From contig JANLVJ010000078.1 of assembly GCA_031363945.1 (NCBI GenBank), forward strand, positions 68,858 to 132,857: a DNA stretch of 64,000 nt, written 5' to 3'. A program made the translations under genes and the position numbers. Under the pieces are notes generated by a model. It did not search any database, was not told the origin of the DNA, and was given only the letters and a program-made list of their open reading frames with translations. This DNA is from JANLVJ01 sp031363945. GTDB taxonomy: Bacteria; Bacteroidota; Bacteroidia; Sphingobacteriales; Sphingobacteriaceae. How positions within the stretch are numbered: the stretch's first letter is position 1; every line of letters starts with the position of its first letter. Of this stretch, positions 27,799 through 37,143 are shown piece after piece.

Positions 27799-28192
27799 TG
27801 GAGCTGGAGGGATTCGAACCCTCGTCCAAACATGTGATCAGATATGCTTTCTACGCGCTTATTTTACAGTTGATTTTCGTTGAAGGGCTGACTGTAAACG
27901 GCCTACCATTCCCTTAGTTCCTTAGTTTCGGGCCAATCGCGGAACTCCATGGCTTTATCCCGACTTTATGGTGCCTCACTATCAGTTGCGGCCGGTCGGC
28001 GCCTCTGGGAGACATCTCGCTTCCCGATTCTTAACCGGGATTTAAGTTTAACCTAACATAGTCAGATTAAGCAGCAAGAGCGTATGTATTTTCGCCATTT
28101 AAAAGTGTGAAGATTCAGATTTACGAGCTAGATCAACAATGCTCGGCGTGCTTACATACTTATCGTCCACCCTGTCAAATCCGGTCAGCCCC
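27799..28192 (-). ncRNA. ssrA: tmRNA (trans-translation RNA)
   Basis: The 5' end GGGGCTGACCGGATTTGAC (from 28192 downward) pairs with CAGCTCC at the 3' end, giving the tRNA-like acceptor stem. The T-arm GAGGGTTCGAATCCCTC is complete (27808-27824). The tag reading frame at 28067-28096 encodes GENTYALAA followed by TAA, close to other Bacteroidota tags. The 3' CCA is not encoded. With SmpB (its gene is at 44.7 kb) it rescues stalled ribosomes. It is a one-piece tmRNA of about 394 nt. Confidence 0.96.
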
Positions 28193-28206
28193 ATAAATAC
28201 TTTTTG

Positions 28207-28214
28207 CAAATATA
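28207..28214 (-). promoter_or_regulatory. Candidate -7 box for ssrA
   Basis: TATATTTG on the minus strand, 14 nt before the mature 5' end, is a perfect TAnnTTTG. The -33 element is not recognisable at 19-nt spacing. If used, a short 5' precursor is made. Confidence 0.5.
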
Positions 28215-28232
28215 AGGAAATTTTTATTCCAC

Positions 28233-29459
28233 CTATGCTTTTAATGCCTCTAGTTGTAATGTTTCAGTTCTTCCGGGATACACTTTTAAGGCTTCTTCAA
28301 GGCAGTGCATAGCTTTAACCAGGTCGCCCTTGTTTAAAACATAGGCCATACGCACCTCATCATTACCAGTATCAGGAGTAGAGTAAAAGCCAGAACCAGG
28401 TGCCATCATAACAGTCTGGTTATCGATTGAAAACTCTTCAAGCATCCACTTACAGAAGCGGTCGGCATTATCAATTGGTAATTTTGCCATCACATAAAAA
28501 GCACCACCCGGATTAGGGCAGTAAACACCTTCCATCTTATTCAGTAACTTAATAATTGTATTACGGCGGCTGGTATACTCGGCTATAACATTTTCAAAAT
28601 ATGAATCAGGGGTATCAACAGCAGCTTCTCCAGCAATCTGAGCCACCAGAGGTGGGCAAAGACGGGCCTGTCCAAATTTTATAGCCGTTGCCAGCACCTC
28701 TTTATTACGGGTGATTAATGCACCTAAACGGGCACCACAGGCAGAATACCGTTTTGAAATGGTATCAATGACTATTACATGCTCGTCAAGACCTTCTAGC
28801 TGCATGGGAGAAATAAAATTTCCACCATCATAACAAAAGTCTCTATAGGCTTCATCGCAAAAAAGAAACAGATCATGTTTTATGACCAGGTCTTTTAGCA
28901 GGTTTAATTCTTCAGGGGTATATAGATAGCCGGTAGGATTATTTGGGCTACAGATCATGATACCCTTCGTACGGGGGCCAATCAGCTTTTCAAATTCTGC
29001 AATAGGAGGCAGAGCGAAACCAGTTTCAATATATGATCTGATTGGAACAACCTTTACACCTGACATCCATGCAAAACCATTGTAGTTGGCATAAAATGGC
29101 TCAGGAATAATCAGTTCATCCTCATTATCCATGCAGCTATTCAGGGCGAGAGTTATTGCCTCTGAACCTCCAGTAGTAACCATAATCTGATCAGCAACGA
29201 TATTATAACCCGTTTTTTGGTAGTAAGAAGCCAGTTTATTCCTGTAAGAAGGCAAACCTTCAGACGGAGTATATGCCCAAACCTTGAAATCAATATTCTT
29301 AATCGCCTGCAGCATGCCTTCAGGAGTTTCAATATCAGGTTGACCGATATTCAGGTGAAAGACATGTTTTCCAAGCTTTTTTGCCTTATCAGCAAAAACT
29401 GCAAGTTTACGTATAGGTGAGGCGGGCATTTCAATACCCTTATTTGATACTTTTGGCAT
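28233..29459 (-). CDS. Class I/II PLP-dependent aminotransferase
   Basis: A 408-aa fold-type I aminotransferase related to aspartate/aromatic aminotransferases. Features in order: FHLNIGQPDIETPEGML, TGGSEAITLAL, SPNNPTGYLYTPEEL, FCDEAYRDFCYDG and SISKRY-like DTISKRYSACGARLGALIT, whose Lys should bind PLP, then VRMAYVLNKGDL near the C terminus. In many Bacteroidota such an aminotransferase lies next to pheA; here it is 8 kb away and downstream of a DUF1573 gene. It could make Phe or Tyr from the keto acids, which is an inference. Confidence 0.88.
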   Translation of the reverse strand: MPKVSNKGIEMPASPIRKLAVFADKAKKLGKHVFHLNIGQPDIETPEGMLQAIKNIDFKVWAYTPSEGLPSYRNKLASYYQKTGYNIVADQIMVTTGGSEAITLALNSCMDNEDELIIPEPFYANYNGFAWMSGVKVVPIRSYIETGFALPPIAEFEKLIGPRTKGIMICSPNNPTGYLYTPEELNLLKDLVIKHDLFLFCDEAYRDFCYDGGNFISPMQLEGLDEHVIVIDTISKRYSACGARLGALITRNKEVLATAIKFGQARLCPPLVAQIAGEAAVDTPDSYFENVIAEYTSRRNTIIKLLNKMEGVYCPNPGGAFYVMAKLPIDNADRFCKWMLEEFSIDNQTVMMAPGSGFYSTPDTGNDEVRMAYVLNKGDLVKAMHCLEEALKVYPGRTETLQLEALKA

Positions 29460-29470
29460 AATCGTAAATA

Positions 29471-29496
29471 AAAAAAATCCCGCTGATGACGGGATT
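29471..29496 (-). terminator. Terminator between the DUF1573 gene and the aminotransferase gene
   Basis: A 7-bp stem AATCCCG / CGGGATT with a seven-base loop is followed by T8 on the minus strand, 11 nt before the aminotransferase ATG. No leader peptide or antiterminator partner was found, so it is read as the end of the DUF1573 transcript. Confidence 0.75.
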
Positions 29497-29525
29497 CAAA
29501 ATTACTAAAACCAATATAATTTGGC

Positions 29526-29951
29526 TTATTTTTTCTTGTCTACAACACCTTTAATATACAAGACTTTAACAGGGGTCTTAGAATTTGACGAAACAGTAAC
29601 TGCTTTGTTAAAACCACCTGGTCTGCCATTTGTGTCATATGAAACAAATATGCTTCCGGTTTTACCCTGACCAACAGGCTCTTTTGACCATTTAGGAGTT
29701 GTGCAACCGCAAGAAGCTACCACGTTGGTAAGAAGCAAAGGCTCTTTACCAGTGTTTGCAAATTTAAATTCATAAACTGCCGCTGGTCCTTCATTGACAG
29801 TTCCAAAATCATGCACTTCTTTATCGAACTTGAATTCTGCTTTATTTGGATCAACAGCAGCTGATGCCGTTGCTGTAACTGGCGTAGTTTGTGCTATGCC
29901 TAAAGAGGTAAAACCGAGCAGAATTGCGCCTAGCAAAAATACTTTTTTCAT
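29526..29951 (-). CDS. DUF1573 exported protein
   Basis: A 141-aa exported protein. The signal peptide ends near LGIAQT. The DUF1573 domain follows with the hallmark FDKEVHDFGTVNEGPAAVYEFKFANTGKEPLLLTNVVASCGCTTPKW, including the CGCT motif, and an immunoglobulin-like end. These domains are common in Bacteroidota periplasmic or surface proteins, and their function is unknown. A single gene with its own terminator. Confidence 0.9.
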   Translation of the reverse strand: MKKVFLLGAILLGFTSLGIAQTTPVTATASAAVDPNKAEFKFDKEVHDFGTVNEGPAAVYEFKFANTGKEPLLLTNVVASCGCTTPKWSKEPVGQGKTGSIFVSYDTNGRPGGFNKAVTVSSNSKTPVKVLYIKGVVDKKK

Positions 29952-30116
29952 GTGTTTGATTCGTTTGAGGGTATAGAGTTAATAAGATTAGACTTTTTAA
30001 AGTACTACTCTTCAACGGATATATTAGTATAAAGTTACATGATAGCTTATTTTATTTGAAATCATTATTTGGCGAGTAATTGTTAATTTTAACAATCCAA
30101 TTAACTTAAATCTTAG

Positions 30117-32549
30117 ATGCTGGAAATTATCGACCCTAACATCGCTGCACAAGACGGCTTTGAACTTTCATTTGAAGAATTTAAAAAAATTGTGGTTAAC
30201 GATTACAGGCTGGTTTTAGAAAGCAGGCAGGCAAGTATGCTTGGTCGCAAAGAAGTTTTAACGGGTAAAGCAAAATTTGGCATTTTTGGAGATGGAAAAG
30301 AGCTTGCTCAGATTGCCATGTCAAAGGTTTTTGAAAATGGAGACTTTAGATCTGGTTACTATCGTGACCAGACTTTTATGTTTGCCTCAGGTATTTCTAA
30401 TGTAGCTGAGTTTTTCGCTCAACTTTATGCCCATACAGATATTGCCTATGATCCTCATTCAGGAGGTCGGGCAATGAGTTGTCATTATGCTACACGGAGT
30501 ATTGATGAAGCTGGTAATTGGAAGAATCTTATGCAGATGAAAAATACCAGTGCTGACATCTCTCCAACAGGTGGGCAAATGCCCAGACTTGTAGGCCTGG
30601 CGTATGCATCAAAATTATATCGGGAAAATCCGGCCCTTAAATACCTCGACACATTCTCTTCTAATGGTAATGAAATTGCCTTTGGTACAATTGGAAACGC
30701 CAGTACATCAGAAGGTTTATTCTTTGAAGCTATAAACGCCGCCGGAGTCTTACAAATACCAATGCTCATTTCAGTCTGGGATGATGAATATGGCATCTCA
30801 GTACCTGCAGAATTTCATACCACCAAGAAAAATATATCTGAGGCCTTAAAAGGTTTTCAACGGGATGAAAAAGTGGCTGGTTTTGAGATTTTTCAGGTAA
30901 ATGGTTGGGATTATCCAGCTCTATGCGAAACCTACCAGAAGGCAGTGAAGATCTGCCGTGAAAATCATATACCTGTCATTGTACATGTTCGTGAAATGAC
31001 TCAACCCCAGGGTCATTCAACTTCGGGTTCACATGAGCGTTATAAATCACGTGAGCGGCTAGACTGGGAAATTGCCCACGACTGCAATAAAAAAATGCGT
31101 GAATGGATGATTGAATCAGCCATCGCCACAGAAGAAGAACTTGAGTTAGTAGAATATACAGCCAGAATTACTGTACGTGATATTCAGAAAAAGGCATGGA
31201 CTGATTATGGTACAACAATTCTCTCAGACATGGATGCAGTAAAGGCATGTTTGGAAAATCTCAAACATGAAATCACGGATGGAGAAGGGCTCGAAGAATT
31301 AAGCGATGCGCTTTTTTCAGCCGTAGACCCTAGTAATAAAGATGTTTTCTCAGCCGTTAGAAGAGCACTTTGGCTTTGCAGGTTTGAAAAAACTACGGCA
31401 AAACACGAGCTTGAAGAACTACATGCCAGGTTAATTGCTGAAAATGTAGCCCGTTACAGTTCTCATTTATTCACTGAAACAGCTGAATCACCCCTAAAGA
31501 TTGAGGTTATCGCCCCGATTTTTTCTAGTAAGAGCCGGGTTGTCGATGGCCGTGAAATATTACAGGCCTGTTTTGACGCAGCTCTTGAGCGTGATCCAAG
31601 AGTACTTGCCTTCGGTGAAGATGTCGGCCGAATTGGTGATGTCAACCAGGGCTTCGCAGGTTTACAGCAAAAGTTCGGGGAAAACAGAGTGATTGATACC
31701 GGTATTCGGGAAGCTACTATTATCGGTCAGGGCATAGGGCTTGCTCTGCGCGGCTTGAGACCCATCGCTGAAATTCAATATTTAGATTATCTTTTATTTG
31801 GTCTTGAGCCCCTCAGTGATGATCTGGCTACACTTTCATACAGAACCAAGGGTGGGCAGAAAGCCCCGCTTATTGTACGAACCCGAGGTCACAGGCTTGA
31901 AGGTACCTGGCATTCAGGTTCACCACTGGGTATGATCCTGAATTCAATACGTGGAATTCATGTACTTGTGCCACGCAATATGACTCAGGCTGCTGGTTTC
32001 TATAATACACTCTTACGTTCAGACGAACCGGCAATGGTCATAGAATGTCTGAATGCTTATAGGATGAAGGAGAGATTACCAGATAATATCGGAGAATATA
32101 CTATTCCTCTGGGTCAGCCTGAAATTCTTGTTACTGGTAATGATGTGACAATTGTTACTTATGGTGCCTGTTGTAAGGTTGCCATAGATGCCATCGTTTT
32201 TCTTCAGGGGATAGGTATTCAAGTTGAACTGATAGATGTTCAGACATTATTACCATTTGACATCAACCATGTCATTCTTGATTCGATTAAAAAGACAAGT
32301 AGGGTTTTGTTCTTAGATGAAGATATCCCGGGTGGTGGAACTGCCTTTATGATGCAACAGGTGATTGAGACCCAGGGGGCCTATTTTTATCTTGATGCCG
32401 CACCGAAGATTTTGAGTGCTAAAGATCACCGTACTGCTTACGGCACTGATGGTGATTATTTCTCAAAGCCTAATCCTGAAGATATTTTTGAAATGGTTTA
32501 TTCAATGATGCAGGAATCGAATAAAGAGCTATATCCTCCTCTGTTCTAA
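30117..32549 (+). CDS. 2-oxoacid dehydrogenase E1, fused alpha and beta subunits
   Basis: An 810-aa fusion of the two E1 subunits of a branched-chain 2-oxoacid (2-oxoisovalerate) type dehydrogenase. Residues about 1-430 are the alpha part: GYYRDQTFMFASG, then the TPP motif GNASTSEGLFFEAINAAGVLQIPMLISVWDDEYGIS. Residues about 470-790 are the beta part: LAFGEDVGRIGDVNQGF, PLIVRTRGHRLEGTWHSGSP, DVTIVTYGACC. The thiamine motif ends in DD where other families have NN, common in this Bacteroidota version. E2 and E3 genes are not adjacent. It would feed branched-chain acyl-CoA, precursors of iso-fatty acids. Confidence 0.9.
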   Translation: MLEIIDPNIAAQDGFELSFEEFKKIVVNDYRLVLESRQASMLGRKEVLTGKAKFGIFGDGKELAQIAMSKVFENGDFRSGYYRDQTFMFASGISNVAEFFAQLYAHTDIAYDPHSGGRAMSCHYATRSIDEAGNWKNLMQMKNTSADISPTGGQMPRLVGLAYASKLYRENPALKYLDTFSSNGNEIAFGTIGNASTSEGLFFEAINAAGVLQIPMLISVWDDEYGISVPAEFHTTKKNISEALKGFQRDEKVAGFEIFQVNGWDYPALCETYQKAVKICRENHIPVIVHVREMTQPQGHSTSGSHERYKSRERLDWEIAHDCNKKMREWMIESAIATEEELELVEYTARITVRDIQKKAWTDYGTTILSDMDAVKACLENLKHEITDGEGLEELSDALFSAVDPSNKDVFSAVRRALWLCRFEKTTAKHELEELHARLIAENVARYSSHLFTETAESPLKIEVIAPIFSSKSRVVDGREILQACFDAALERDPRVLAFGEDVGRIGDVNQGFAGLQQKFGENRVIDTGIREATIIGQGIGLALRGLRPIAEIQYLDYLLFGLEPLSDDLATLSYRTKGGQKAPLIVRTRGHRLEGTWHSGSPLGMILNSIRGIHVLVPRNMTQAAGFYNTLLRSDEPAMVIECLNAYRMKERLPDNIGEYTIPLGQPEILVTGNDVTIVTYGACCKVAIDAIVFLQGIGIQVELIDVQTLLPFDINHVILDSIKKTSRVLFLDEDIPGGGTAFMMQQVIETQGAYFYLDAAPKILSAKDHRTAYGTDGDYFSKPNPEDIFEMVYSMMQESNKELYPPLF

Positions 32550-32581
32550 TATTTCTGTAGAAATTTCTTGAGGCGTAAAAT

Positions 32582-33664
32582 CTAACTTTTATACATTTGA
32601 TTTCTGAGAAAGTGGTCTGTAATAACAAGAGCAGCCATAGCTTCAACAATTGGTACTGCACGCGGTAAAACACATGGATCATGCCGGCCTTTCCCTACTA
32701 CATTGACACTATTTCCATTCTGATCAACAGTTTCCTGCACCTGCATGATTGTTGCAACCGGCTTAAAAGCTACCCTGAAATAGATATCTTCTCCATTTGA
32801 TATTCCGCCTTGAATTCCCCCTGATTTATTTGTTCGTGTTCGCACAGCCCCAGCTTCATCTGTATAATAGGCGTCATTATTTTCAGAACCCTTATTAAAG
32901 GCACCTTCAAAACCCGAACCATATTCAAAACCCTGAACAGCGTTTACACTGAGCATAGCTTTACCAAGTTCTGCATGAAGCTTATCGAAAACAGGCTCAC
33001 CCAGCCCTGCAGGAGCACCAAAAATCACACAGCTTATAATTCCCCCTACTGTATCACCTTCTTTCCTCGTCTGATCAATCAGTGCGATCATACGTTCGGC
33101 TGTTTCAGTGTCAGGGCAGCGGACAATATTTTCTTCGGCAAGGCTTAAATCTAGCTTATTATAAGGAATATCAAGCTGAACAGCGCCAACACGGCTTACA
33201 TAGGCCTGTATCCTAACCCCCCTGTCATTAAGAAACAGCTTTGCAATAGCACCTGCTGCAACCCTGGCTGCAGTTTCACGTGCAGAAGACCTGCCTCCGC
33301 CACGGTAGTCGCGGAAACCATATTTCTGGTCATAAGCATAATCTGCATGTGAAGGCCTGTAACTTGCTTTAACATGGTCATAATCTTTCGAACGTTGATC
33401 TTCATTTGGAATAAGCATGGTTAGCGGTGTACCTGTACTTCTTCCTTCAAATACTCCTGATAATATAGTTACTGTATCTGACTCTTTTCTTTGGGTGGTG
33501 ATACGTGATTGCCCTGGTTTTCGCCGGTCAAGTTCTGATTGAATAAAGACTTCATCAATAATAATCCCCGATGGGCAGCCATCGATCGTCACTCCAATTG
33601 CAGGCCCATGTGATTCACCAAAAGTTGTGATACGAAAAATCTGACCAAAGCTATTACCTGCCAT
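32582..33664 (-). CDS. aroC: Chorismate synthase
   Basis: It turns EPSP into chorismate, the last shikimate pathway step, using reduced FMN. The signature segments GESHGPAIGVTIDGCPSG (16-33) and RPSHADYAYDQKYGFRDYRGGGRSSARETAARVAAG (about 105-140) are complete, and the C-terminal GRHDPCVLPRAVPIVEAM is present. The length of 360 aa is usual. It is the last gene of the leftward pheA operon; only 1 nt separates it from aroA. Confidence 0.97.
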   Translation of the reverse strand: MAGNSFGQIFRITTFGESHGPAIGVTIDGCPSGIIIDEVFIQSELDRRKPGQSRITTQRKESDTVTILSGVFEGRSTGTPLTMLIPNEDQRSKDYDHVKASYRPSHADYAYDQKYGFRDYRGGGRSSARETAARVAAGAIAKLFLNDRGVRIQAYVSRVGAVQLDIPYNKLDLSLAEENIVRCPDTETAERMIALIDQTRKEGDTVGGIISCVIFGAPAGLGEPVFDKLHAELGKAMLSVNAVQGFEYGSGFEGAFNKGSENNDAYYTDEAGAVRTRTNKSGGIQGGISNGEDIYFRVAFKPVATIMQVQETVDQNGNSVNVVGKGRHDPCVLPRAVPIVEAMAALVITDHFLRNQMYKS

Positions 33665-33665
33665 T

Positions 33666-35006
33666 TTAATTTATTTGAAAACCGATCATTTCAAGATGAT
33701 TCCAGAAAGATGGATATGATTTAATAATTACTTCGGCATTGTCAAAATTGACTTTGCCAATCCTGAGTGCCAGGGGTGCAAAAGCCATTGCCATACGGTG
33801 ATCATGATAGGTTTCAAACGAAGCTTCTGATGGAAAGTTTAACTTTGAGGTATTTAGGGTAAAAATTCCATTTTCCTCAAAAAGCTTTACGCTGATCTTT
33901 GCCAGTTCAATTTGTATGGCGGCAATACGGTCAGTTTCTTTGATGCGCAGGGTCTCAAGCCCGGTGAAAGAAAGATTTTGACCAAGAGCAGCTGCACATA
34001 CAATAACCGTCTGGGCAAGATCTGGGCATTCTTTTAAATCAATAACGTCGGAACTGAAATTTACTGCACATTTATTCAGTCTCAGTCCGCCTTCTTCAAA
34101 GCTTGCACTTACCCCAAAGGGTTTCATCAGTTTAACAATTGCACTGTCGCCCTGTAGGCTGTCAGGCAGTAATCCTGGAAGTATGATCACGGCAGTTTCT
34201 GACAGAGCAACAAGTGAAAACCAGTAGCTGGCAGCACTCCAATCAGGTTCTACAGCAAGTGTAATTGCCTTATAATTTTGATGGTCAATCTGTATAGAAG
34301 CTGATCCAACTTCAGCAATTTCTTTGTTGCCCTTATTGATTATTTTCGTATAACTTTCAATATCAGCCGTTTGTTCTGTTATAAATTTTGCCTGATAATT
34401 GATACCCGCCAGATTCATCATCTGAAGTGTCATGTTTACATAAGGTTTTGAAGTAAGTTCACCGACTATTTCAAGGGTTAAACCGTCATTGAACAAGGGG
34501 GCAATCATGAGCAGTGCTGAAATATACTGGCTGCTGATATCTCCTTTGATTGACACTATATTTTTTTGAGGTCTTGCTTCTCCAATTTGAATTGGGGGGA
34601 AGCCCGTATTCTCAAGATAGGTAATATCAGCACCCAGGCTTTGCAACGCTTCAACCAAAATCTTTATAGGCCGTTCTTTCATCCGTTTTGACCCAGTAAC
34701 AATATAGCTGCCGGTTTGAACAGTTAAAAAAGCTGTCAAAAAACGCATGACCGTACCTGCAGGACCAACATCAAGCGTCAGAGGTAAAGAAAAATTACCT
34801 GCTAGTTGGTAACTACCCACCTGAGCCAGCAGATTTTGCAGAATCTGCGTGTCTTCGGCAGCTGAAATGGGTTTGACCAATATAGATTCTTCTGCCAATG
34901 CCTGTATAATCAACGCCCTGTTGCATTCACTTTTAGACCCTGGTAACGGTATTGATCCGGTAACAGTTTTCATAGGCATTGACAGGCTTAGCTGCTTGAG
35001 ATCCAT
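33666..35006 (-). CDS. aroA: 3-phosphoshikimate 1-carboxyvinyltransferase (EPSP synthase)
   Basis: It joins shikimate-3-phosphate and PEP to EPSP. The N-terminal GSIPLPGSKSECNRALIIQAL carries the conserved Lys of the substrate site. GPAGTVMRFLTAFL lies in domain one and LRIKETDRIAAIQIELAKI, a typical C-terminal domain motif, near residue 350. HDHRMAMAFAPLAL follows. The length of 446 aa is normal. It lies 96 nt after the DAHP synthase gene and 1 nt before aroC, within the attenuator-controlled operon. Confidence 0.95.
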   Translation of the reverse strand: MDLKQLSLSMPMKTVTGSIPLPGSKSECNRALIIQALAEESILVKPISAAEDTQILQNLLAQVGSYQLAGNFSLPLTLDVGPAGTVMRFLTAFLTVQTGSYIVTGSKRMKERPIKILVEALQSLGADITYLENTGFPPIQIGEARPQKNIVSIKGDISSQYISALLMIAPLFNDGLTLEIVGELTSKPYVNMTLQMMNLAGINYQAKFITEQTADIESYTKIINKGNKEIAEVGSASIQIDHQNYKAITLAVEPDWSAASYWFSLVALSETAVIILPGLLPDSLQGDSAIVKLMKPFGVSASFEEGGLRLNKCAVNFSSDVIDLKECPDLAQTVIVCAAALGQNLSFTGLETLRIKETDRIAAIQIELAKISVKLFEENGIFTLNTSKLNFPSEASFETYHDHRMAMAFAPLALRIGKVNFDNAEVIIKSYPSFWNHLEMIGFQIN

Positions 35007-35102
35007 TTAATTAAAATACTGGATTGGTTTATAAAAAATGATTGTAATCGGGTTATGATTTCCAGTTGCAGTCCAAGTAAAATTACCCCTGACAAATTTA
35101 AA

Positions 35103-36206
35103 CTATACTTTCAAAGTAGATGCATTCAGTATGTCTGTCTGCTGGCGTATTGACTCATTGTGAATAAGCTCAAGAAAACGTTCTATAAAATCACGGTCAA
35201 GCTGTAATAACTCAGCATAATCAGTACGCTTTTTCATGATTTCATCCCAACGGTTGACTTGTAAGACAGTAACTTTATTATCTTTTTTGTAGCGACCGAT
35301 TTCTTCAACAACTTTCATCCGCTGAGCAAGCTTTTGAATCATTACATCATCGATACCGTCAATTTCACGGCGTAAAACCGCCAGTTTATCTGAAAATTCC
35401 TGATTTTGAACATCACTTTTGCGAATTACTAGTTCATCAATGATTTGCGCCAGGCGTGCAGGGGTAACCTGTTGCTTGGCATCTGTCCAGGCAACTGATG
35501 GGTCTATATGGGATTCAATCATCAGACCCTGAAAGTCAAGGTCCAGGGCTTTCTGAGAAATAAATGCAATCAGCTCTCTGTTTCCGGTGATATGACTGGG
35601 ATCATTGATGATAGGTAATTCTGGGCAATGAGTTTTTAAAGACACAGGAAGCTCCCACATCGGCTCATTCCGGTAAGCTGACTTTTCATAAGAAGAAAAA
35701 CCTCTGTGTATGGCGGCTATTTTGGTTATTCCAGCCTTATTGATGCGTTCCAGCGCACCTATCCATAATTGCAGATCAGGATTTACCGGATTCTTAATCA
35801 TCACCGGAACATCAACGCCACGTAATGAATCTGCAATTTCTTGTACAGTAAACGGGTTGGCAGTAGAGCGGGCGCCAATCCATAATACATCAACACCATG
35901 CTTGAGAGCCTGCTCAACGTGGGCCGCTGTCGCAACTTCTACTGCGGTCGGTAAACCTGTTTCTTTCTTCGCTGAATTTAACCAATCAAGACCAATTGCT
36001 CCGATACCTTCAAATTCACCTGGTCGGGTACGTGGTTTCCAAATACCTGCTCTGAGCATACTTACCTTACCACTAGCGGCAATGGCGACACATGAATCGA
36101 TCAGTTGTCTTTCAGTTTCTGCACTGCAAGGGCCCGAAATAACCAGTGGTTGCGATTTTGTTTTTACCCAGCTGCTCAGGGGGGCAATTTCAAGTTCAAG
36201 TTTCAT
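35103..36206 (-). CDS. Bifunctional DAHP synthase / chorismate mutase
   Basis: The N-terminal DAHP synthase domain (about 1-265) is of the KDO8P-synthase-like type I-beta: LVISGPCSAETERQLIDSC, RAGIWKPRTRPGEFEGIG, VLWIGARSTANPFTVQEI, INDPSHITGNRELI. The C-terminal chorismate mutase (AroQ) helix bundle is about 275-345, with LRREIDGIDDVMIQKLAQRMKVVEEIGRYKK. It condenses PEP and erythrose-4-phosphate and also makes prephenate, which the mutase may use to sense flux. The ATG at 36206 is preferred; an in-frame one at 36275 would overlap pheA. Confidence 0.93.
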   Translation of the reverse strand: MKLELEIAPLSSWVKTKSQPLVISGPCSAETERQLIDSCVAIAASGKVSMLRAGIWKPRTRPGEFEGIGAIGLDWLNSAKKETGLPTAVEVATAAHVEQALKHGVDVLWIGARSTANPFTVQEIADSLRGVDVPVMIKNPVNPDLQLWIGALERINKAGITKIAAIHRGFSSYEKSAYRNEPMWELPVSLKTHCPELPIINDPSHITGNRELIAFISQKALDLDFQGLMIESHIDPSVAWTDAKQQVTPARLAQIIDELVIRKSDVQNQEFSDKLAVLRREIDGIDDVMIQKLAQRMKVVEEIGRYKKDNKVTVLQVNRWDEIMKKRTDYAELLQLDRDFIERFLELIHNESIRQQTDILNASTLKV

Positions 36207-36243
36207 GGCGTTGTATTTAATTTTTCGTTTAGTGTGTAAGTTA

Positions 36244-37080
36244 TTAGTAAGGAAGAGCCTTATGTTTATAAACACCCATCACTGTCAGGTTAGAAGTGTA
36301 TTTGAGTATCTGTGGTAAAATTTCATTAAACTTAACTGAATTTGTCCAGGTAAGGTCTACATAGAAATTGTATTTGCTGGGTTTTCCAATAACTGGCATC
36401 GACTGTATCTTTACCAGGTTTAGGTCATTTTTGGCAAATATTTCAAGAACTCTTACCAGTGAGCCAATCTGATGGCTTACCTGAAAAACGAGTGATGCCT
36501 TATCGGCATCAGCCACTTCAGCAGCATGATCAGCCAGAATTAAAAAGCGCGTGAAATTCTTTTTATTGGTTTCTATCCGGCGCTCTAAAATCTCAAGTCC
36601 ATATAACTGGGCCGCCTGCTGATTGGCAATGGCAACAGTATCAAGCAAATTTTTATCCCTGACTTCCTTGGCACAGGCTGCTGTATCATTCTTTTCAAGA
36701 ATTTGTAATTGTGGATAATCTTGAAAGAAATCAACACATTGCCTGATAGCTATAGGGTGTGACTGAACATATTTTATGTTTTCAAACTTTACGCCTGGCA
36801 GGGCAAGCAAATGTAGCTGGATTGGGATAGCTACTTCACCGCAGATTTGAAAATCATATTCCTGAAGCAGCGAGTAATTGGTCAGAAGGCTACCTGCAAT
36901 TGAATTTTCTATTGCCATTACCACATAGTCTGCTTCCTTATTCAGCAATGCTTCACAAGTTTGACGAAAGCTCGTGCATTCAATGGTTTGAATATTGGCA
37001 CCAAAATAATTAAACGCGGCTTCATCATGAAATGAAGCCTTGATACCCTGTATCGCTACTCTTATCTTTTTTTCTGCCAT
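36244..37080 (-). CDS. pheA: Prephenate dehydratase
   Basis: It converts prephenate to phenylpyruvate. Family segments are IRVAIQGIKASFHDEAAFNYFG, ADYVVMAIENSIAGSLLTNYSLL, KYVQSHPIAIRQC, NDTAACAKEV and NFTRFLIL with the catalytic Thr-Arg-Phe. A C-terminal ACT domain (from about 195: SLVFQVSHQIGSLVRVLEIFAKNDLNLVKIQSMP) should bind Phe for feedback. The length of 278 aa means no fused mutase; the mutase is on the next gene. It is the first structural gene after the leader attenuator, whose terminator ends just before its ATG. Confidence 0.95.
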   Translation of the reverse strand: MAEKKIRVAIQGIKASFHDEAAFNYFGANIQTIECTSFRQTCEALLNKEADYVVMAIENSIAGSLLTNYSLLQEYDFQICGEVAIPIQLHLLALPGVKFENIKYVQSHPIAIRQCVDFFQDYPQLQILEKNDTAACAKEVRDKNLLDTVAIANQQAAQLYGLEILERRIETNKKNFTRFLILADHAAEVADADKASLVFQVSHQIGSLVRVLEIFAKNDLNLVKIQSMPVIGKPSKYNFYVDLTWTNSVKFNEILPQILKYTSNLTVMGVYKHKALPY

Positions 37081-37086
37081 CGGTAT

Positions 37087-37118
37087 AAAAAAAATCCCCC
37101 CCGGGTTGCGGGAGGGAT
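37087..37118 (-). terminator. Attenuator terminator just upstream of pheA
   Basis: On the minus strand the RNA can fold a 10-bp stem (one G-U pair) of ATCCCTCCCG with CGGGGGGGAT, loop CAACC, followed at once by a U7-8 run. It ends 6 nt before the pheA ATG, too close to be just the end of the upstream gene. Its 5' arm, CTCCCGC at 37114-37108, is also complementary to GCGGGAG in the leader (37155-37149), which is the competing antiterminator. Confidence 0.85.
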
Positions 37119-37143
37119 ATATCTTTTAAACAAAAGAATCTTA

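Noticed and set aside
27665..27883. Open frame across the tmRNA (containing GAGGIRTLVQT)
   Set aside because: It is the false translation produced by tRNA-like sequence; the region is the tmRNA 3' end and its terminator.
29471..29525. Possible second attenuator in front of the aminotransferase gene
   Set aside because: Hairpin and U-run lie just before the ATG, but there is no leader ORF and no complementary antiterminator segment; it fits a plain terminator of the DUF1573 gene.
35710..36318. Long open frame on the plus strand over the DAHP synthase gene
   Set aside because: It mirrors the reading frame of a well-supported gene on the other strand and has no family features.
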